A DNA stretch of 64,000 nt from Streptomyces cavernae (GCF_004023625.1 NZ_RPDJ01000002.1:310001-374000); one strand, 5' to 3'; shown: positions 17,338 through 27,013, counted from the first letter of the stretch. Numbers and translations are program-made. The notes: a model not told the origin generated them from the letters alone.

Positions 17338-17615
17338 CTTCGCGGCATTGGGCGATCACCAGCCGGGTCCATGTGACGATGATTGCTAGTTGACATCGGG
17401 CGACGTTCGTGGGAGCTGCGCAGATGCCAACCGACTTCAGCGGCCGGAAGCGCAGAATCAGGGAGATGGTTGGCACTTTGGTACAGCGCAGGTCACGGTA
17501 CCTGTGGCGACCGCGCCTCCGACATCGTTGTCGAAAGCGCGGCCTGCCCGAGGCGCGGCCCTACGGGATGCAGCACGTCCCGAGGGGACACCGGACGCCG
17601 GGGAGTGTGGCCGGT

Positions 17616-18533
17616 CTACGGCGTGTAGTGGGCGTCACTGCCGTACAGCTCCCTGGTGAACGCGGAGACATCGGCGCTGCGATCGGCGCTGTCGAGGTTG
17701 TACGTCAGATAGACGCCGTACCCCTCACGGACCGTGCGGCGGGCCAGGTTGGCGACCGTGCTTTGCGAGGTCCGGCCGATCTCGACGGCCGCCGGCGACA
17801 GCTTCGACTTGGGCAGTGCGATGCCGGGGACCTGCCAGGAGCCGTAGTACGGGTTCCAGGCGTAGTCGAACTTGGACGAGACGTCGACGCCGCCGTAGGA
17901 AAGGCGCGACGCGGCCGGTCCGATGTTGTAGAGGCTGATGATCTTGCCCGGCATGTTGGCGCGCAGTGCCGACACCAGGTAGACGAACGAGCTGGCGTTG
18001 GGCTGGCCAGTGCCGTTGTTGCCGTACTCGGCGTACTCGTCGTCGAAGTCGATGCCGTCGAGGTCGTACTTGGCCACGGTGTCCGACAGTCGTTTCGCGA
18101 ACGTCGAAGCCGCCTGCTGGGACGGGAAGTTGGCGAAGCCCGCGCCCTGGTGGTTGCCGAGCACCGAGAGGACGACCTTGATGCCCTTCTGCTGCAACGG
18201 CCGTATCTGCGTGGCAGCGTTGTCGAGGACGCGTTGCACGTTCTCGTTGAAATACAGGGTCGCCGCCTTCGTGCCCGTGTCGTAGTTGATGTTCGCCGCG
18301 AAGATCACGGCGACGTCGAAGACGTTGCCGCCGCCGTTGGCGAGGGTGTACTTGCCGACGTTCAGCATGCTGTTGTTGTTCACCTCGACGTATGCCACCG
18401 AGGTTGGTCCCTGTTTCGCGGGAGCGGGGGCCGCTGCCGCGCCGGTCGTGGCGGTCGCGCCTAAGGTGAGGGCCGTAATGGCCGAGAGCGCGAGCGCGGC
18501 CGTCCGTATTCTGCTCCGCACCGGAGTGAACAT
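17616..18533 (-). CDS. Secreted GH18 endo-beta-N-acetylglucosaminidase, Endo H type
   Basis: Cleaves the chitobiose core of high-mannose and hybrid N-glycans (EC 3.2.1.96). The 305-residue precursor has a signal peptide of about 34 residues ending in AAAA; the mature protein begins APAPAKQGPTSVAYVEVNNN, almost the same as Endo H of Streptomyces plicatus. The GH18 motif DGIDFDDE carries D164 and E166, matching D130 and E132 of mature Endo H. I chose the ATG at 18533 because GGGAG lies upstream and a signal peptide follows; longer reading frames add no homologous sequence. Codon 24 is TTA, so expression may need bldA. Confidence 0.95.
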   Translation of the reverse strand: MFTPVRSRIRTAALALSAITALTLGATATTGAAAAPAPAKQGPTSVAYVEVNNNSMLNVGKYTLANGGGNVFDVAVIFAANINYDTGTKAATLYFNENVQRVLDNAATQIRPLQQKGIKVVLSVLGNHQGAGFANFPSQQAASTFAKRLSDTVAKYDLDGIDFDDEYAEYGNNGTGQPNASSFVYLVSALRANMPGKIISLYNIGPAASRLSYGGVDVSSKFDYAWNPYYGSWQVPGIALPKSKLSPAAVEIGRTSQSTVANLARRTVREGYGVYLTYNLDSADRSADVSAFTRELYGSDAHYTP

Positions 18534-19146
18534 CGTTGATCGGTCTCCCATCGCATGGAGCGGCGCCCGACCTGTTCGCGAGCGCCGAGAAAGCCCCCCG
18601 GATCCTTCCGTTCCCGTGACCGAATCCCCAGAACCACGCGGGAACTCTTGACGACTCCCACGCACGCACGTCGCACAGCAACCTTGGGCCCCGGCAGGGG
18701 AGTTACCAGAACACTGCGCTGCCGCGCCGGGCGGAAGAACCAGGCATGCACGCCGCGGATCCGCAGCACTGGAGCAGACGGTCAGCGGCTCCTCTTCAGC
18801 AAACCTCAGGTTCCGCTCCTCGCGGATCGAACGTCTGACCGGTGTCAGCCGTCCCTCTTTTGTGCCAACCAAGAATCCTCGTCACAGTCCAGCGGTCCGC
18901 CGCCTGCGGGGCTCCGCAACCGCGGCTTCGTCCAACGCAGGGAACGCGTTCCTGATTCCGGGCCGCCACGCTATTCCAGCGCCACGTTGCCAACCCGGTC
19001 ACGCGCCACCCCCCACTCCAGACGGTCCTGGAGACGACCGGCCGCACCTCCGTCCTTCCCCGTCGCAGGGCGGCTGCCGGATCGGCGAATCCTTCTGGCT
19101 GGTCTCCGTGAGCGGAGCTAGGTTGCGCGGGACCGGGGCTTGACCG
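18534..19146. other. Gap without a recognisable gene
   Basis: About 610 bases between the start of the Endo H-type gene and the stop of the LysR gene. Reading frames here are interrupted and show no family I recognise. The right-hand part before 18700 must contain the Endo H promoter. I see no strong hairpin or operator-like palindrome. Confidence 0.6.
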
Positions 19147-20046
19147 TCAGGAACCCTCCCAGCCGGTCAGGTGGGCTTCCGCCGACCTGCGGAAGGCCGC
19201 GGCCAGGCGGCTGCGTTCCTGGCGTCGGGTCGCCAGGACGACCTGGAGGGGGTCGATGCCCTCGACCGGGACCGCGGTGAGGTCGGGGCGCAGTCTGCCT
19301 TGGACGCTGGCCGGTGCGAAGGACACGGCCTGACCTCCGGCGATCAGTTCCAGCTTGTCCTCCATGGCCTGGATGAGAGGGCCGTCGGGTGCCCGGCGGC
19401 CGTCGGGCCGCGGGTCGACGCGCCAGTAGGCGTTGAAGTCCGCGTCGGAGAACTTGGGCATGGGCTCGTCGGCGATGTCGTCGAGCGTGACGGACTCCTT
19501 GCCGGCCAGACGGTGGTCGACGGGCACCAGCAGCACCCGGGGTTCGTCGTAGAGGACCGCGACGTGCAACTGGCCTGTCGGGAACGGCAGTCGGGTCACC
19601 ACCGCGTCCACCCGGTGCTCAAGCAGGGCCGGGCGGGCATCACTCCAGGCCAGGTGCAGGGTCCCTACGTCGGAGTCAGGGTACCCGTGGCGCATCTGCC
19701 GTACCGCCGGGGTGACGATGAGGTTCCCGGTGTACCCGATGGTGATCCGGCTGGCCTGGGCGGCGGCACGCGTGACTGCCGCAGCCTGTGCGGCCGACCG
19801 CAGCAGTGCCCTGGCCCGCGGCAGGAAGGCCTCTCCCGCTTCGGTGAGCCTGCTGCCCTGCGGGGTGCGGTCGAGGAGGCGCGCGCCCAACTGCTGTTCC
19901 AGGCGGTGGATCTGGCGGCTCAGGGAAGGCTGCGCGATGTGGAGGGCGGCGGCGGCTCGACCGAAGTGCAGATGGTCGGCGACGACCGTGAAGTACCGAA
20001 CGAGGCGCAGGTCCAGGTCCACGTCGAGGTCCAGGGAGTCGGGCAT
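19147..20046 (-). CDS. LysR-family transcriptional regulator
   Basis: A 299-residue LTTR. The winged helix-turn-helix spans residues 10-70 (LRLVRYFTVVADHLHFGRAAAALHIAQPSLSRQIHRLEQQ), followed by a substrate-sensing domain starting RITIGYTGNLIVTPAV. The ATG at 20046 places the HTH at the expected distance; the frame continues upstream without homology. It is divergent from an NAD(P)-dependent SDR across 137 bp, a common regulator-target pair. It should bind in that gap and activate or repress the SDR. Confidence 0.92.
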   Translation of the reverse strand: MPDSLDLDVDLDLRLVRYFTVVADHLHFGRAAAALHIAQPSLSRQIHRLEQQLGARLLDRTPQGSRLTEAGEAFLPRARALLRSAAQAAAVTRAAAQASRITIGYTGNLIVTPAVRQMRHGYPDSDVGTLHLAWSDARPALLEHRVDAVVTRLPFPTGQLHVAVLYDEPRVLLVPVDHRLAGKESVTLDDIADEPMPKFSDADFNAYWRVDPRPDGRRAPDGPLIQAMEDKLELIAGGQAVSFAPASVQGRLRPDLTAVPVEGIDPLQVVLATRRQERSRLAAAFRRSAEAHLTGWEGS

Positions 20047-20183
20047 GGTCCGACGGTAACGCACTGTGACCCGCAGCCATGCCTGATACGTATTGCCCAT
20101 TGCGGAACAGGTCTTGGACGCGGAGCGCCGTCACCGAGCACCGTGGAGTCACCACCCCCTTCGTCCCTCCGAGGTGATTCTTC

Positions 20184-21080
20184 ATGCGTGTCTTCGTCAC
20201 CGGCGCAAGCGGATTCGTCGGCAGCGCCGTCGTCCGTGAACTGCTCGACCACGGCCACCACGTGACCGGTCTGGTCCGCTCGGACACGGCCGCGGCCGCG
20301 CTGACCGCTGCCGGGGCCGAGGTGCACCGGGGCGCTCTCGACGACCTCGACAGCCTGCGCAAGGGAGCCGCTGCGGCGGACGGCGTGATTCACACCGCCT
20401 ACATCCACGACTTCTCCGACATTGCGGCCGCCGCCCGCACCGACCGACGCGCGATCGAGACACTGGGAGCGGCGCTCGAAGGGTCCGGCCGGCCCCTCGT
20501 GATCACATCCGGCCTGGGCGGGCTCGCGCCGGGGCGGCTCAGCACGGAAGAGGACAGAGGCGATCCGTCGGCGCCCGCGTCGCATCGCCTCCCGGCAGAA
20601 GCACTTGCGCTGTCGATGGCCTCGCGCGGCGTGCGTGCGTCCGTCGTCCGGCTCGCGGCGTCGGTGCATGACGCAGGCGACCATGGCTTCGTCCCGCGGC
20701 TCATCGAGATCGCCCGGGCGAAGGGAGTTTCGGCCTACCCCGGCGACGGTTCGAACCGCTGGCCCGCCGTGCACCGCCTCGATGCCGCGGAGCTCTACCG
20801 GCTGGTGCTGGAGGAGGGGCCGGCCGATTCCATATTCCACGGGGTCGCCGACCAGGGGGTGCCGGTGCGCGAGATCGCCGCTGTCATCAGCCGGCGCCTG
20901 AATCTGCCGGTGGTCGCACTGCCCGCCGAGGAGGCCGTCGACCACTTCGGCTGGCTGGGGGGCTTCGTCTCACTGGACATCCCCGCGTCGAGCGCACTGA
21001 CGCAGGAGCGGCTGGGTTGGCGTCCCACCAGGCCCGGGCTCCTCGCGGACCTGGACCAGGACCATTACTTCGGTGGGTGA
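20184..21080 (+). CDS. NAD(P)-dependent epimerase/atypical SDR
   Basis: Oxidoreductase of 298 residues of the extended/atypical SDR group. The Rossmann motif GASGFVGS opens the protein (residues 7-14) and the middle reads PLVITSGLGGLAPG and GVRASVVRLAASVHDAGDHGFVPRLIEIAR. The classic YxxxK pair is replaced by S-R-L-P-A-E, as in several of these proteins. The C-terminal half binds the substrate, which is unknown. Divergent from the LysR regulator. A truncated paralogue, sharing the AKGxSxYPGDGxNRWP motif, lies at 50.5-51.1 kb. Confidence 0.87.
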   Translation: MRVFVTGASGFVGSAVVRELLDHGHHVTGLVRSDTAAAALTAAGAEVHRGALDDLDSLRKGAAAADGVIHTAYIHDFSDIAAAARTDRRAIETLGAALEGSGRPLVITSGLGGLAPGRLSTEEDRGDPSAPASHRLPAEALALSMASRGVRASVVRLAASVHDAGDHGFVPRLIEIARAKGVSAYPGDGSNRWPAVHRLDAAELYRLVLEEGPADSIFHGVADQGVPVREIAAVISRRLNLPVVALPAEEAVDHFGWLGGFVSLDIPASSALTQERLGWRPTRPGLLADLDQDHYFGG

Positions 21081-21136
21081 CGGGACGTCGGCCGCGGGAC
21101 TGTAAATCGCTCGTCTGACAGACCCGGGCTTGGCAC

Positions 21137-22237
21137 ATGGCAGGGCCCGCGCTGGTGATCTACGCGGGCTCCGCTCTTCTCCACCTCGTCCTGCTGGCGA
21201 TCATGACCCCGGCCGGCGGCCCCGGCCTCCACGCCAAGCTGCTCTCCTGGGATGGCCTGCTCTACACGGACATCGCCCAGAACGGCTACCCCGACAGCTT
21301 CTCCCACACCCCCAGCGGACAGCTGACCGGCAACAACCTGGCCTTCTTCCCCGCCTACCCGGCCCTGATCCGCACCGTTCACGCCCTGACCGGACTCGAC
21401 TACGGCACCGCCGCGATCACCGCCGCCCACCTGGCGCTGATCTCCGCACTCATCGCCGTCCACGAGCTCCTGAGCCGGCTCTACGACCGCCGCACCGCCG
21501 GCATCGCGACCATCCTGCTGGCCGGCGCCCAGCCCATGGCGCTGGTCTTCCTCATGGCCTACAGCGAGTCCTTGTTCCTGGCCCTGGCCGCCGCCACCCT
21601 CGTGGCCGCCCACCGCAAGGCCTGGCTCACCGCCGGCTTCCTCGCCCTGCTCACCGGCCTGACCCGTCCCGCCGCCGTAGCCGTGGTCGCAGCCCTGGCC
21701 ACTGCCGTCGCGCTCCACCTGATACGCGAACGCCGCCTGACCTGGCGCCCGATCACCGCCATCGCCCTGGCCTGCACCGCAACCCCCGCTCACCTCTGGT
21801 GGGTGGGTCAACGCCTCCACCAGCCAGATGCCTGGTTCACCATCCAACAAGCCGGCTGGGGCACCCACTGGGACAACGGCCGTGCCTTCATCGACTTCCT
21901 CGGCTACGCGCTCACCCGCGCCGACGGCTGGGTCCTCACCAGCACCGCCGTCCTGCTCCTGGCCCTCATCGCCGCCACTGTCATCGCCTGGCAGCGCACC
22001 ACCTGGCCGCCGCTCCTGGTCTACGGCACCGCCATCCTCATCCTCACCCTCGGGCAGAGCAACTACTACCACTCCAAACTGCGCCTGGTGACCCCCGTCG
22101 TGATCTTCGGCGTCCCGCTCGCCCGCACCCTCGTCCGCGCGCGCCCACGTACAGCGGCCATCGTCCTGTCCGCCGCCTCGCTATTCGGCTGCTGGTACGG
22201 CGCGTACATGCTCACCACCTGGCACTACGCCATCTGA
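21137..22237 (+). CDS. GT-C-type mannosyltransferase-like membrane protein (PIG-V family)
   Basis: An integral membrane protein of 366 residues with about nine hydrophobic helices. After the first helix comes SWDGLLYTDIAQNGYPDSF, matching the acidic WDGxxYxxIAxxGY motif of PIG-V/GPI-mannosyltransferase-like proteins that use lipid-linked sugars. AQPMALVFLMAYSESLFLALAA is also typical. The role in this organism is unknown; it may glycosylate a lipid or protein at the membrane. No clear ribosome site precedes the ATG, and the preceding 57 bases are short, so coupling with the SDR gene is possible but unproven. Confidence 0.78.
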   Translation: MAGPALVIYAGSALLHLVLLAIMTPAGGPGLHAKLLSWDGLLYTDIAQNGYPDSFSHTPSGQLTGNNLAFFPAYPALIRTVHALTGLDYGTAAITAAHLALISALIAVHELLSRLYDRRTAGIATILLAGAQPMALVFLMAYSESLFLALAAATLVAAHRKAWLTAGFLALLTGLTRPAAVAVVAALATAVALHLIRERRLTWRPITAIALACTATPAHLWWVGQRLHQPDAWFTIQQAGWGTHWDNGRAFIDFLGYALTRADGWVLTSTAVLLLALIAATVIAWQRTTWPPLLVYGTAILILTLGQSNYYHSKLRLVTPVVIFGVPLARTLVRARPRTAAIVLSAASLFGCWYGAYMLTTWHYAI

Positions 22238-22589
22238 CGGCAACCCACCCGCCCTCGAACAGAGCCCGGCGACGGGGACGGTCCCGGTTGCCAACCCATA
22301 CCATGGCCCCTTTTGGCAAGAGCCCGATCGACTACGAGCACGAGTACTGGGCCGGCCTCACCGTGGGGCTGGCTGCATAGGAAGGACTCCACAGTTCGAG
22401 GGGATTGACAGGTCACGGAGCAGCCCCAACCGCATGACCGTCATCACCAAAGCCGTCCTCACCCTGGAGTGGCAACACTGAAAACGCTCACTGATCCGTG
22501 CGGTGCAAGAAAAAGTCTGGGCGCGGTGTCAACCGAGTCCAGATCCCGCGACGTATAGCTCATGCAACGTGACCACCATCGGGGAGCCC
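22238..22589. other. Gap with a possible gene remnant
   Basis: A 25-residue frame at 22303-22380 reads MAPFGKSPIDYEHEYWAGLTVGLAA and ends in TAG. It has a protein-like look but no recognised family and is probably a fragment. The remaining 200 bases before the sigma-factor start are non-coding and should hold its promoter. Confidence 0.4.
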
Positions 22590-23093
22590 ATGACCGTCGA
22601 GGAGTTCGAGGAGTTCTACATGCATTCTCGGCAGTCCCTGGTGGGGCAGCTGTACCTGATGACCGGTGACCTCCACGAGGCACAGGACGTTGTGCAGGAG
22701 GCATTCGTGCGCGCCTGGGTCAGGCGTGGGCGACTCGACCGGGACGCCGGGCCAGAGGCGTGGATCCGGACCGTCGCCTGGCGGCTCGCTGTCAGCAGGT
22801 GGCGCAGGCGGGGCAGGTCCCTGGATGCCTGGCGGCGCCATGCGGGCGGGGAGGCGGGCAGCGCCGCAGGCCCCGATCCCGGCACGGTCGCTTTGGTGGC
22901 CGCACTGCGGCAGTTATCCGAACGACAGCGCCGGATCGCCGTCCTGTACTACGTCTGCGACCTCACCGTCGAGCAGGTCGCCGCCGAGGTCGGCATTGCG
23001 ACCGGCACGGTCAAGGCCTATCTCTCTCGGGCACGCGCCGCCCTTGCTTCCCCTCTGTCCGATGCCGAGTTCAAGGAGGATTACGGTGTCTGA
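22590..23093 (+). CDS. ECF RNA polymerase sigma factor (SigE-type subfamily)
   Basis: A 167-residue group 4 sigma factor. Region 2 is FEEFYMHSRQSLVGQLYLMTGDLHEAQDVVQEAFVRAW, and region 4 is LRQLSERQRRIAVLYYVCDLTVEQVAAEVGIATGTVKAYLSRARAAL. The ATG at 22590 has GGGGAG just upstream. The leucine in LRQLSERQ (residue 109) is a TTA codon, and the next gene also has one. The stop overlaps the start of the membrane partner by eight bases, as usual for this subfamily. The signal it responds to is unknown. Confidence 0.92.
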   Translation: MTVEEFEEFYMHSRQSLVGQLYLMTGDLHEAQDVVQEAFVRAWVRRGRLDRDAGPEAWIRTVAWRLAVSRWRRRGRSLDAWRRHAGGEAGSAAGPDPGTVALVAALRQLSERQRRIAVLYYVCDLTVEQVAAEVGIATGTVKAYLSRARAALASPLSDAEFKEDYGV

Positions 23094-23649
23094 GCCCAGC
23101 GAGCCCCGCGACCCGGGCCAGGACTTAGCCTTGGCTCCGGCCCTCAAACGGGCCGCCGACGTCCGCGGTCGGCTGGTGCCCGTGCCGGTCGCCCGCATCA
23201 AGGCCCTCGGCATCCGTCGCCGACGCCGGGTCCTGGCCACCGCTGCCGCCTGCGTGGTGTGCGTGCTGGGCGGGGGCGGCGCCCTGGCCGCCGCACAGCT
23301 CGAGCCGGACCCACGCCCCGGCGCTCCGGTGGTCGAGCCCACACCGACACCCAGCTGTCTCACAGCCTCTCCGCCTGATTCACCCATGCCGGGTTTATCC
23401 AATTCGCCGACTTCCTCTGCGGTGAAACCCCCCGTCGGCTCCGGTCCCACGGCCAGCGCGGATTCCACACGACCAGCGTCGAGCAACACGACGTCCACCT
23501 CGGTCACCATCAGACGGCTCTCAGGGTCGGCGACGAACGGGCCGTCCGCGGACAACTGTGACAGCGCCGCCACCGCCCCGGACGTCAGCTCTTCACCGCC
23601 GGGCGCCGCGAAGTCCACGGCAGCGGTCATACCGCCTCCCGGCTCGTAA
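23086..23649 (+). CDS. Sigma-factor-associated single-pass membrane protein, altered C-terminus
   Basis: Starts with GTG five bases after GGAGGA and overlaps the sigma-factor stop. A cytoplasmic N-terminus of about 50 residues (LKRAADVRGRLVPVPVARIKALGIRRRRR) is followed by one membrane helix and an external Pro/Thr-rich linker. This is the usual plan for the partner of SigE-type ECF factors, probably an anti-sigma or sensor. Codon 14 is TTA. From about residue 90 the sequence turns into Ser/Thr-rich text that runs antisense to a well-started gene on the other strand, so the natural C-terminus has probably been lost. Confidence 0.65.
   Translation: MSEPSEPRDPGQDLALAPALKRAADVRGRLVPVPVARIKALGIRRRRRVLATAAACVVCVLGGGGALAAAQLEPDPRPGAPVVEPTPTPSCLTASPPDSPMPGLSNSPTSSAVKPPVGSGPTASADSTRPASSNTTSTSVTIRRLSGSATNGPSADNCDSAATAPDVSSSPPGAAKSTAAVIPPPGS
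23355..23630 (-). pseudogene. Gene start on the minus strand, 3' end lost
   Basis: The ATG at 23630 has a strong GGGAGG four bases upstream, and the first 90 codons show high third-position GC and a protein-like reading (VDFAAPGGEELTSG, DPESRLMVTEVDVVLLDAG, TGGFTAEEVGEL). Beyond about 23355 the frame runs antisense through the membrane-partner gene, which also begins well. Two genes with good starts thus collide tail to tail without proper ends. I do not recognise the family. The alternative is that this frame is fortuitous. Confidence 0.45.
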
Positions 23650-23663
23650 GGACACCACCCCCT

Positions 23664-25109
23664 GTGCCCAAGACTCCGCAGGACGCGCCGCCTTCGCCAT
23701 TGCCCGAGCTCCCCATACCGGCGCCGGTCACGTCACCCCCGCGTGACCGGCGCCCCCACCCGCCCGGCCGACGCGACCCCTGCCTCCTGGCAGCCGCCCT
23801 TTTCGCCGCGTACACGACCCTGTCCGCCGCCCGGTACCGACATCTGGCCACCCGATCCTGGGACCTCGGCATCTTCGAGCAGGCGGTCCGCTCCTACGCC
23901 CATCTGCAAGCGCCAGTCGTCGATCTGAAGGGGCCGGGATTCAACGTCCTGGGCGACCATTTCAGCCCGATCCTCGCTCTTCTCGCCCCTGTCTACCGGC
24001 TCTTCCCCTCCCCTCTCACCCTGCTCATCGCCCAGGCCGCCCTCTTCGCGGTGTCGACCGTGCCCGTGACCCGTGCGGCGGCCGGTCTGCTGGGCCGTCG
24101 GTGTGGCCTCGCGCTCGGGATCGCGTACGGCCTGTCCTGGGGTATTCAACGGGCCGTGGACTTCGATTTCCACGAGATCTGCTTCGCGGTACCCCTGATC
24201 GCATTCAGCCTGGAGGCGGTGCTGGCCCGCCGGTGGCGATCCGCGCTGCTGTGGGCGCTGCCCCTGATGCTGATCAAGGAGGACCTGGGTCTGACGGTGG
24301 CGGCCATCGCCTTGTTGGTCGCGCTGCGGTCCCGCCGCTCCTCGCCGCGCACGGTCCTCTATGCCCTTGCCTTGGCAGCCCTCGGCGTCGCTGCCACTCT
24401 CGTCACCCTCACAGTCGTCATCCCGGCGTTCAACACGACCGGCGGCTACGACTACTGGAGCAAGGTCGACAGCGACTTCTCCCCCTTCGACGGGGCGGAC
24501 GTCAAACTCCGCACCATCCTGTGGCTGTTGCTTCCGACCAGCGGTCTGCTGGCCCTGCGTTCACCGCTGCTCGTCGTCACCCTGCCCACCCTGGGCTGGC
24601 GCCTCCTCTCCTCCGACGACCACTACTGGGGTACTGACTGGCACTACAGCGCGGTCCTGATGCCGGTCGTCTCGCTGGCCCTCGTCGACGCGATCGTCCA
24701 CACACGCGTGAGCTCACGGCCGTCGCTGCGTTCGTATGCGCACCATCTGCCCGCCACCGTCGCCGGGGCCGCGCTGGCTCTCACTACCACACTCCCGCTG
24801 TCCGCGCTGACACTGCCCACCACCTATGACACGCCCGACTCCGTTGTCCACATCGAACGTGCCCTGGACCGGATTCCGGACGGTGCGACGGTCGAGGCCG
24901 GCATCGGGCCCAGCAGCCGCCTCACCTCCCGCTGCCGCGTCTTCTGGATCGGCAACACCCAAGGCGTCACCCCCGACTACATAGTCCTGGACAGCACCAG
25001 CAAGTGGATCGACGCCCCGCAGAGGTACGCCCGCCAACTCCACCCGGACACCCGCTACACCATTGCCGACGCCGCCTACGGCTACGTCGTCCTCAGACGT
25101 GGCACGTGA
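23664..25109 (+). CDS. DUF2079 membrane protein
   Basis: A polytopic membrane protein of 481 residues with about ten helices. The diagnostic region is YRHLATRSWDLGIFEQAVRSYAHL, then GPGFNVLGDHFSPILALLAPVYRLFPSP, followed by DFDFHEICFAVPLIAFSLEAVLARRW and LIKEDLGLTVAAIAL; these are conserved in DUF2079, a GT-C-like family of unknown function. The first 40 residues are Pro-rich and cytoplasmic. The GTG start is accepted since no better one follows before the first helix. It begins just 14 bases after the preceding gene. Confidence 0.88.
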   Translation: MPKTPQDAPPSPLPELPIPAPVTSPPRDRRPHPPGRRDPCLLAAALFAAYTTLSAARYRHLATRSWDLGIFEQAVRSYAHLQAPVVDLKGPGFNVLGDHFSPILALLAPVYRLFPSPLTLLIAQAALFAVSTVPVTRAAAGLLGRRCGLALGIAYGLSWGIQRAVDFDFHEICFAVPLIAFSLEAVLARRWRSALLWALPLMLIKEDLGLTVAAIALLVALRSRRSSPRTVLYALALAALGVAATLVTLTVVIPAFNTTGGYDYWSKVDSDFSPFDGADVKLRTILWLLLPTSGLLALRSPLLVVTLPTLGWRLLSSDDHYWGTDWHYSAVLMPVVSLALVDAIVHTRVSSRPSLRSYAHHLPATVAGAALALTTTLPLSALTLPTTYDTPDSVVHIERALDRIPDGATVEAGIGPSSRLTSRCRVFWIGNTQGVTPDYIVLDSTSKWIDAPQRYARQLHPDTRYTIADAAYGYVVLRRGT

Positions 25110-25444
25110 TCGCCAAGCGCACGCGGCGTCGGGACGACGTAGCAGCCCACCCGGACCGACGCCGCCTACGAGTCGGCGTAGAAGGCGGGCGCCGATCACA
25201 GGTTGTCGGTCACCAGAGCGAAGGCCCTCTTGCCGACGGCGGCCGGTCCGAGGTGGGTGAAGGTCAAGTCTTCGAAGACGTGGCAGGAGACGGGGACTCC
25301 CACCTCCTGCCGGGCACCGAAGCCGGCCATCCGAGAAGCCGCAAGCCTCTCCCGTGTGGCGGGGATCATCTAACCTGCGGACCGCTTCGGGCGTCTCAGA
25401 AGTGTTCCGTGACCGCGTTTCTGTCAGTCCATCAAGGAGACCGA
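25110..25444. other. Gap with minus-strand gene debris
   Basis: On the minus strand about 25197-25330 reads GFGARQEVGVPVSCHVFEDL and on to FALVTDNL before a stop, which looks like the C-terminus of a lost protein; I cannot name the family. The final 60 bases before 25445 should carry the promoter of the S33 peptidase, with GGAG at its ribosome site. Confidence 0.4.
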
Positions 25445-27013
25445 ATGCTGAGACTTCGACGGCGACATGCCACCACACCAGCAGTGAGTCCTCGCATGCC
25501 GCAGCGTCAGCAGGCCCGAGGAGATCGCCTGTTACCCCACTTGCGCACGGCTCGGCAGCAGGGCGGGGCACCGCGCCGGCTGCTGGCGGTCGCGGCCGGT
25601 GTGCTGCTCATGGCCGTCACTGCGAAGCCGGCTGTCGCATCGTCCGATCCCCTGGCATGGGCACCGTGTGCCGACCGCCCTGAATTTGAATGCGGCACTC
25701 TGACCAGGCCAATCGACCCCGACCGCCCAGGCGGTGACACATTCCCCATGGCCGTGGCCCGCCACCGTGCGACCGATCCCGACCGCCGCATCGGTGTGCT
25801 GGTGCTCAACCCGGGCGGCCCTGGCCTATCTGGCGTCAACTTCACGTTCGGCGCACAATCCTATTTCAGCCCAGAAGTGCTGGAGCGTTTCGACATCGTC
25901 GGTTTCGACCCGCGGGGCGTCGGACTCAGTCAACCGGTGCGCTGCTCCTCGGAACTGTACTTCGGCGGACCCACGACACATCCCGCCGACCAGGCCGGAT
26001 TCGAGAGGCTGCGCGAGCACAGTCGGCAACTGCGCGAGGACTGTGCCCGGCGCTCCGGGCCGATCATGGACCACGTCTCCACCGACGACGTCGTGCGCGA
26101 CATCGACGCCCTGCGCCAGGCGCTGGGAGAGCGGAAGATCAGCTACTACGGGCTGTCCTACGGCACGGTCATCGGCCAGCGCTACGCCGAACGCTACGGC
26201 GACAACGTGCGCGCGACGCTGCTGGATTCGGTGGTGGACCGGGGCCTGAACGCCCGGGACTATGTGGCGGCATCCGCCCGAGCCGCCAGGGACGTGTTGG
26301 AGGAGTGGGTGCGGTGGAACGCCCGCACCCCTTCCTCACCGCTGCACGGGCAGAACGTCGAAGCCCTGTGGGACGGCCTGATGGCCAGGGCGGCCCGGGG
26401 CGAGCTCGTAGATCCGGGCGCTCCGGACAGCCGGATCACCACGTACGACCTCAGCGACTACCTGACCGCAGCGGCCTACGGTCCGGACTGGGCCGACGTC
26501 AGCTCGTGGGTACTGTCACTGCACGAGGGCAATGTCACCACGCCGCAGGCCGCACGTTCGGACGTCCCGGATGACACCCCGCTGTACGCCACCGCGTTCA
26601 CGGCCGCCTCCTGTGCCGATCTGAGCTTCCGCGTGCGCACCTTCGCCGAGTACGAGGCGCTGACGCGGGTGGAGAAACAGATTTCCCCCCGCACCGTCGG
26701 CTCAGCCCGCGGCAACGCGGCGCTGACCAACTGCCTCGGCAGCCCCGAAGCCGTTAACCCGCAACGGCCCGGCACCATGCGCACACAAGTGCCCGCCCTG
26801 CTCCTCAACAGCAGGCACGACCCCGCAACCTCGCACGAGAACGCCACCGCCGTGCAGCGCCAGCAGGGCAAGGCGGCCGTGCTCGTGACCTACGAGGGGT
26901 CCGGGCACGGCGCGTACGACCGCAGCGACTGCACCCGACAGGTCAGCGACAACTACCTGCTGAAGCTGACCGTGCCACGCAACGGGCTCTCGTGCCCTTC
27001 AGCAGACCAGTGA
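25445..27013 (+). CDS. Secreted S33 tripeptidyl aminopeptidase (alpha/beta hydrolase)
   Basis: Removes short peptides from the N-termini of proteins or peptides outside the cell. The 522-residue precursor has a long signal region; the hydrophobic core RLLAVAAGVLLMAVTAKPAVA lies at residues 43-63. GVLVLNPGGPGLSG forms the oxyanion region, S238 in GLSYGT is the nucleophile, D sits in LLNSRHDPATSHENA and H in GSGHGAYDRSDC, the standard Slp/Tap arrangement. The ATG at 25445 follows GGAG. It stands among secreted proteases and an Endo H homologue, fitting a role in protein scavenging. Confidence 0.92.
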   Translation: MLRLRRRHATTPAVSPRMPQRQQARGDRLLPHLRTARQQGGAPRRLLAVAAGVLLMAVTAKPAVASSDPLAWAPCADRPEFECGTLTRPIDPDRPGGDTFPMAVARHRATDPDRRIGVLVLNPGGPGLSGVNFTFGAQSYFSPEVLERFDIVGFDPRGVGLSQPVRCSSELYFGGPTTHPADQAGFERLREHSRQLREDCARRSGPIMDHVSTDDVVRDIDALRQALGERKISYYGLSYGTVIGQRYAERYGDNVRATLLDSVVDRGLNARDYVAASARAARDVLEEWVRWNARTPSSPLHGQNVEALWDGLMARAARGELVDPGAPDSRITTYDLSDYLTAAAYGPDWADVSSWVLSLHEGNVTTPQAARSDVPDDTPLYATAFTAASCADLSFRVRTFAEYEALTRVEKQISPRTVGSARGNAALTNCLGSPEAVNPQRPGTMRTQVPALLLNSRHDPATSHENATAVQRQQGKAAVLVTYEGSGHGAYDRSDCTRQVSDNYLLKLTVPRNGLSCPSADQ

